Source of the DNA: Syntrophaceae bacterium UBA5619
GTDB taxonomy: Bacteria > Desulfobacterota > Syntrophia > Syntrophales > UBA5619
Length of the DNA: 9,412 bases
Assembly (NCBI GenBank): GCA_002424545.1
Contig: DIKL01000066.1
Span: forward strand, 1-9,412
Direction: 5' to 3'
In this document: positions 6,846 through 9,412 of the stretch, in pieces
How the letters are laid out: every line of letters begins with the position of its first letter
How positions within the stretch are numbered: position 1 is the stretch's first letter
Translations under genes and position numbers: made by a program
The notes under the pieces: generated by a model
Told to the model about the DNA's origin: nothing
What the model saw: the letters and a program-made list of their open reading frames with translations, nothing else
Database searches by the model: none

Positions 6846-8549
6846 TTATCCCCGGTCCCATTTCCCCTGGGACCGCAGCTCCCGGACGATGTCGGCGGCC
6901 CTCTCCCGCAGGGTGAGGTAGTCGGTCTTCGCGACGCGGTTGAGCGGGATCTCGCCGGCCTTCAGGATCACCACATGGGACGGCCGCGAATAGGCGGAGA
7001 TGTCCGCGCAGGCCGTAAGGACCTCCTCAGGCGTAATCTCCTTGCCATCCAGACACTCCACGAAGGCCATGATCCCCTCGCTGAACACCTCGTGCTCGAC
7101 GCCAACGACGGAGACCGCGGAGGCCCGGTCCTTGATTTTCGCGTGGATGTGGCTTTCGACGTCCTCCGGGAACACCTGGTAGCCCTTCGGCTTGATGACG
7201 AGCTTCGCCCGGCCGGAGAAGTGGAGTCCCTTTTCGTCGTAATAGCCGACGTCGCCCGTGTAGCAAATCCCGTCCTTTGAAACCGTCTTCGCCGTGTTTT
7301 CCTGATCGTTCAGGTAGCCCAGGAAGATCTGGGGGCCGGCAAAGCAGATCTCCCCCACCTCGCCCTTCGGCTTTTCCGCGCCGGCCGTTCCATCCGGCTT
7401 CATGAACTCCCGGATCGAGATCGGGCAGAGAGGCGAGTCGTAGCCGATCCCCTGGGCCAGCTCGTCCACGTCCGCGTCCACGTTCGTGTAGGTGCAGAAG
7501 CCCGCCGTCTCCGTGAGCCCCAGGCCGGTGCCGATCCGGGGGGCCATCGCCTTCATCTTCACGAGAAACTCGCGGGGGACGGCTTGGCCGCCGTAAATCG
7601 CGAAGCGCAGCGAAGAGAGGTCGTATTTCCCGTAATCGGGGAGGCGCCACTCCATGTTGAACAGGGCCGGGATCTGGCCGATGATGGTCGCCCGGTGTTT
7701 TTCGACGGCCTCCAGGGAAAGTTTGGCGTCGAAGATGTGGAGGATCACCGCGACCCCGCCGCCGAACAGCACCGTTCCGAGCTGCTCCGTCGTGCAGCCC
7801 ACATGGGAAGGGGGCAGGTTGATCAGCATCCGGTCGGAGGGCTCCAGTTCGAACCCGGCGCACAGCCCGATGTACTGGATCAGGATGTTTTCGTGGCAGA
7901 GCAGCGCCGGCTTCGGTGATCCGGTGGAGCCGGTGGTGAAGATGATCAGGCAGGCGTCCCGCTTGCCGACCCGGGCGCGGGCCTTTTTCACGCGGCCCGA
8001 GAGAAGGTTGATGAGGAAAAGCTTTTTGATGTCCTTCGCGAAGGCGGCGATTCCGACGGCGCCGTCCATGACCAGGTTCGCCTCCTTCTGGAACTGCACC
8101 CAGTGGCGGATGGTGGGACAGGCGGCCATCACCTCTCTGATGATCGGCCGGAAATCGGCGACCGGCGTCTTCCCGAGGAAGAAATAGGCCTTCGGCTTCA
8201 TCTTCTCCATGCAGGCGATCAGCTCTCCGGCCTTGAGGCGGAGGTCCAGGGGGGCGATGATCACGCCGATCCGGTAGCAGGCGTAGATCAGATAGACGTG
8301 CTCCTTGAGCAGCGGCAGGCTCGTGGCGACGATGTCCCCCTTGGCGAGTCCGATGGAGAGGAGCTTGGCGGCGAAGGCCGTCACGGATGTATCGAGCTGC
8401 TTCCAGGTGACCGTATCGCCGGTGTTGTGTTCGATGATCGCCGTGTCCTTCGGCCTCTCCTTCGCGTAGCGGGCGACGTAGTCGGAGATGTTCGGCAGGA
8501 GCTCCCCGTACATCCGGCGGCAGCGTTCGTCCTTCTGATGATCCTTCAT
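6846..8549 (-). CDS. AMP-binding (class I adenylate-forming) enzyme, acyl-CoA synthetase-like
   Basis: This is a 567-residue member of the ANL superfamily, expected to activate a carboxylic acid with ATP to an acyl-adenylate and then, most often, transfer it to CoA. Family motifs in order are FTTGSTGSPK (204-213, phosphate-binding loop), GLGLTE (342-347), YTGD (430-433, ribose-binding Asp433), GRAK (446-449, Arg447) and PLNRVAKTDY (535-544), with the catalytic lysine at 541. Three positions are unusual: the glycine normally after the loop lysine is Pro214, the glycine before Lys541 is Ala540, and the usual Asp after GRxK is Leu450. The ATG at 8547-8549 has GGAGG eight bases upstream, which favours it over Met13. 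It lies 267 bases downstream of prfC and is convergent with the LysR gene. The acyl substrate is unknown; a non-CoA acceptor is also possible. Confidence 0.88.
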   Translation of the reverse strand: MKDHQKDERCRRMYGELLPNISDYVARYAKERPKDTAIIEHNTGDTVTWKQLDTSVTAFAAKLLSIGLAKGDIVATSLPLLKEHVYLIYACYRIGVIIAPLDLRLKAGELIACMEKMKPKAYFFLGKTPVADFRPIIREVMAACPTIRHWVQFQKEANLVMDGAVGIAAFAKDIKKLFLINLLSGRVKKARARVGKRDACLIIFTTGSTGSPKPALLCHENILIQYIGLCAGFELEPSDRMLINLPPSHVGCTTEQLGTVLFGGGVAVILHIFDAKLSLEAVEKHRATIIGQIPALFNMEWRLPDYGKYDLSSLRFAIYGGQAVPREFLVKMKAMAPRIGTGLGLTETAGFCTYTNVDADVDELAQGIGYDSPLCPISIREFMKPDGTAGAEKPKGEVGEICFAGPQIFLGYLNDQENTAKTVSKDGICYTGDVGYYDEKGLHFSGRAKLVIKPKGYQVFPEDVESHIHAKIKDRASAVSVVGVEHEVFSEGIMAFVECLDGKEITPEEVLTACADISAYSRPSHVVILKAGEIPLNRVAKTDYLTLRERAADIVRELRSQGKWDRG

Positions 8550-8584
8550 GGCTTTTTCCTCCCTCTGAGAGAATGGATGGGAAT

Positions 8585-8620
8585 CGGAACGGGCTTTCGA
8601 CTACCGGAAAAGCCGTTCCG
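8585..8620. promoter_or_regulatory. Imperfect inverted repeat in the leader of the acyl-CoA synthetase-like gene, next to a TTGACA box
   Basis: The arms CGGAACGGGCTTT (8585-8597) and AAAGCCGTTCCG (8609-8620) form twelve pairs with one bulged G and an 11-base loop, ending 36 bases upstream of the gene's ATG. On the minus strand a consensus TTGACA (8627-8622) immediately precedes the repeat, but no good -10 follows at 17 or 18 bases. It could be an operator overlapping a regulated promoter, or a hairpin in the mRNA leader. No other element is evident in the gap 8550-8816. Confidence 0.4.
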
Positions 8621-8816
8621 CTGTCAAGCAATATCGGGGAAATTCAATGAAGCGAGATCTATGAAAATCGCGATCGCTGCGCGCTGCTATCCGCTGAGGA
8701 GGGATCTCGTACTGCAACTTTGCATTTGATAAAAGGCAGATGTCCGGCTATTGATCCAGCACTGGGGTGGCGAAGGCCGGTTCCGGTCCATGCGGAAGGC
8801 TCGCACCGATTTCCCC

Positions 8817-9412
8817 TCAGTGGTGCTCGCGGGTCTTGCGGAATTCGATGTCGGGCCACTCCTCGATGACGAAGCCGAGGCGCCATTCGCTGGCCGCGAG
8901 ATAGGTCAGGTGGCCGTCGGCGTCGAGGGCGAGGTTCGCCTGGCATTTCTTCTCGAATTCGCCGAGCCGTTTCCTGTCGTCGCAGGCGACCCAGCGGGCT
9001 GCGGCGTAGTCGATCGTCTCGGTGGAGGCCTCGACCCCGTACTCGGCCTTCAGGCGGGCCATCGTCACGTCGAACTGGAGGACGCCGACGGCTCCGAGGA
9101 TGTAGTCGTTTCCCATCAGCGGCCGGAAGACCTGGACCGCCCCCTCCTCGGAGAGCTGGGAGAGCCCCTTCTGGAGCTGTTTGACCTTGAGCGAATTCTT
9201 CACCCGGACGCGGCGGAAGTGTTCGGGGGCGAAGTTGGGGATCCCGGTGAAGCGGAGCGGCTCCCCCTCGGTGAAGGTGTCGCCGGTCTGGATCGTTCCA
9301 TGGTTGTGGATCCCGATGATGTCTCCGGGCCAGGCCTCCTCGACGTTCGTGCGGTCCTGGGCCATGAAAATCGTCGCGTTCGCCAGGACGATCTCCCGGC
9401 CGATCCGGTGGT
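8817..9412 (-). CDS. prfC: Peptide chain release factor 3 (RF3), C-terminal part, continues beyond window
   Basis: This is the C-terminal 198 or so codons of RF3, the translational GTPase that releases RF1/RF2 from the ribosome after termination; the whole protein is usually about 530 residues. The open frame runs past the window edge: the bases before the internal Met at 9363-9365 encode [18 protein letters not shown] in frame, which matches the family's domain II, so that Met is not the start. Recognisable RF3 stretches follow: [56 protein letters not shown] and the C-terminal [13 protein letters not shown], which matches the usual end of the protein. The GTPase domain lies outside the window. 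The C-terminus appears intact, with TGA at 8817-8819. Confidence 0.96.
   Translation of the reverse strand, partial: HRIGREIVLANATIFMAQDRTNVEEAWPGDIIGIHNHGTIQTGDTFTEGEPLRFTGIPNFAPEHFRRVRVKNSLKVKQLQKGLSQLSEEGAVQVFRPLMGNDYILGAVGVLQFDVTMARLKAEYGVEASTETIDYAAARWVACDDRKRLGEFEKKCQANLALDADGHLTYLAASEWRLGFVIEEWPDIEFRKTREHH

Noticed and set aside
7027..8631. 534-codon minus-strand open frame overlapping the acyl-CoA synthetase-like gene in another frame
   Set aside because: The product is a run of Arg, Gly, Pro and His of low complexity with no motif, while the overlapping frame carries clear adenylation motifs and a good ribosome binding site.
8661..8729. Small plus-strand frame of 22 codons (MKIAIAARCYPLRRDLVLQLCI)
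   Set aside because: No ribosome binding site precedes it and no hydrophobic or conserved pattern stands out; a frame this short in a 267-base gap is expected by chance.

Overview
The window reads as ordinary chromosomal DNA from a GC-rich Gram-negative bacterium. A periplasmic-binding-protein transporter with a signal peptide, a LysR regulator and a bacterial-type RF3 gene support this. A Desulfobacterota (Syntrophales-like) or other proteobacterial source is my best guess, from the style of the genes and from a hairpin repeat I associate with such genomes. That is recollection, not proof.

Layout. Positions 1-151 are non-coding and hold a perfect 11-bp hairpin (54-77). Positions 152-5539 hold five minus-strand genes, transcribed in the order aminotransferase (4337-5539), Ldh-family 2-ketoacid/2-hydroxyacid dehydrogenase (3203-4255), TctC-like periplasmic binding protein (2187-3140), TctB-like small membrane subunit (1659-2147) and TctA-like large permease (152-1636). 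Gaps are 22 to 81 bases, every gene has a strong ribosome binding site, and I see no convincing internal terminator, so this looks like one operon. A LysR-type regulator (5741-6628, plus strand) is divergent from it. Their shared 201-base intergenic region holds two dyads with LysR-type T-N11-A geometry.

A convergent acyl-CoA synthetase-like adenylate-forming enzyme (6846-8549, minus) follows after a 217-base gap, then the 3' end of prfC (peptide chain release factor RF3, 8817 to beyond 9412, minus). These two look unrelated to the operon.

How the genes may work together: the tripartite tricarboxylate transporter (TTT) would import a carboxylate, the Ldh-family enzyme would interconvert a 2-hydroxy acid and a 2-keto acid, and the aminotransferase would interconvert that keto acid and an amino acid, with the LysR protein sensing a pathway compound. 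The substrate cannot be read from the sequence. A C3/C4 acidic pair (for example aspartate/oxaloacetate/malate or cysteate/sulfopyruvate/sulfolactate) is one testable possibility. I found no CRISPR array, tRNA, rRNA, insertion sequence, prophage or defence gene.
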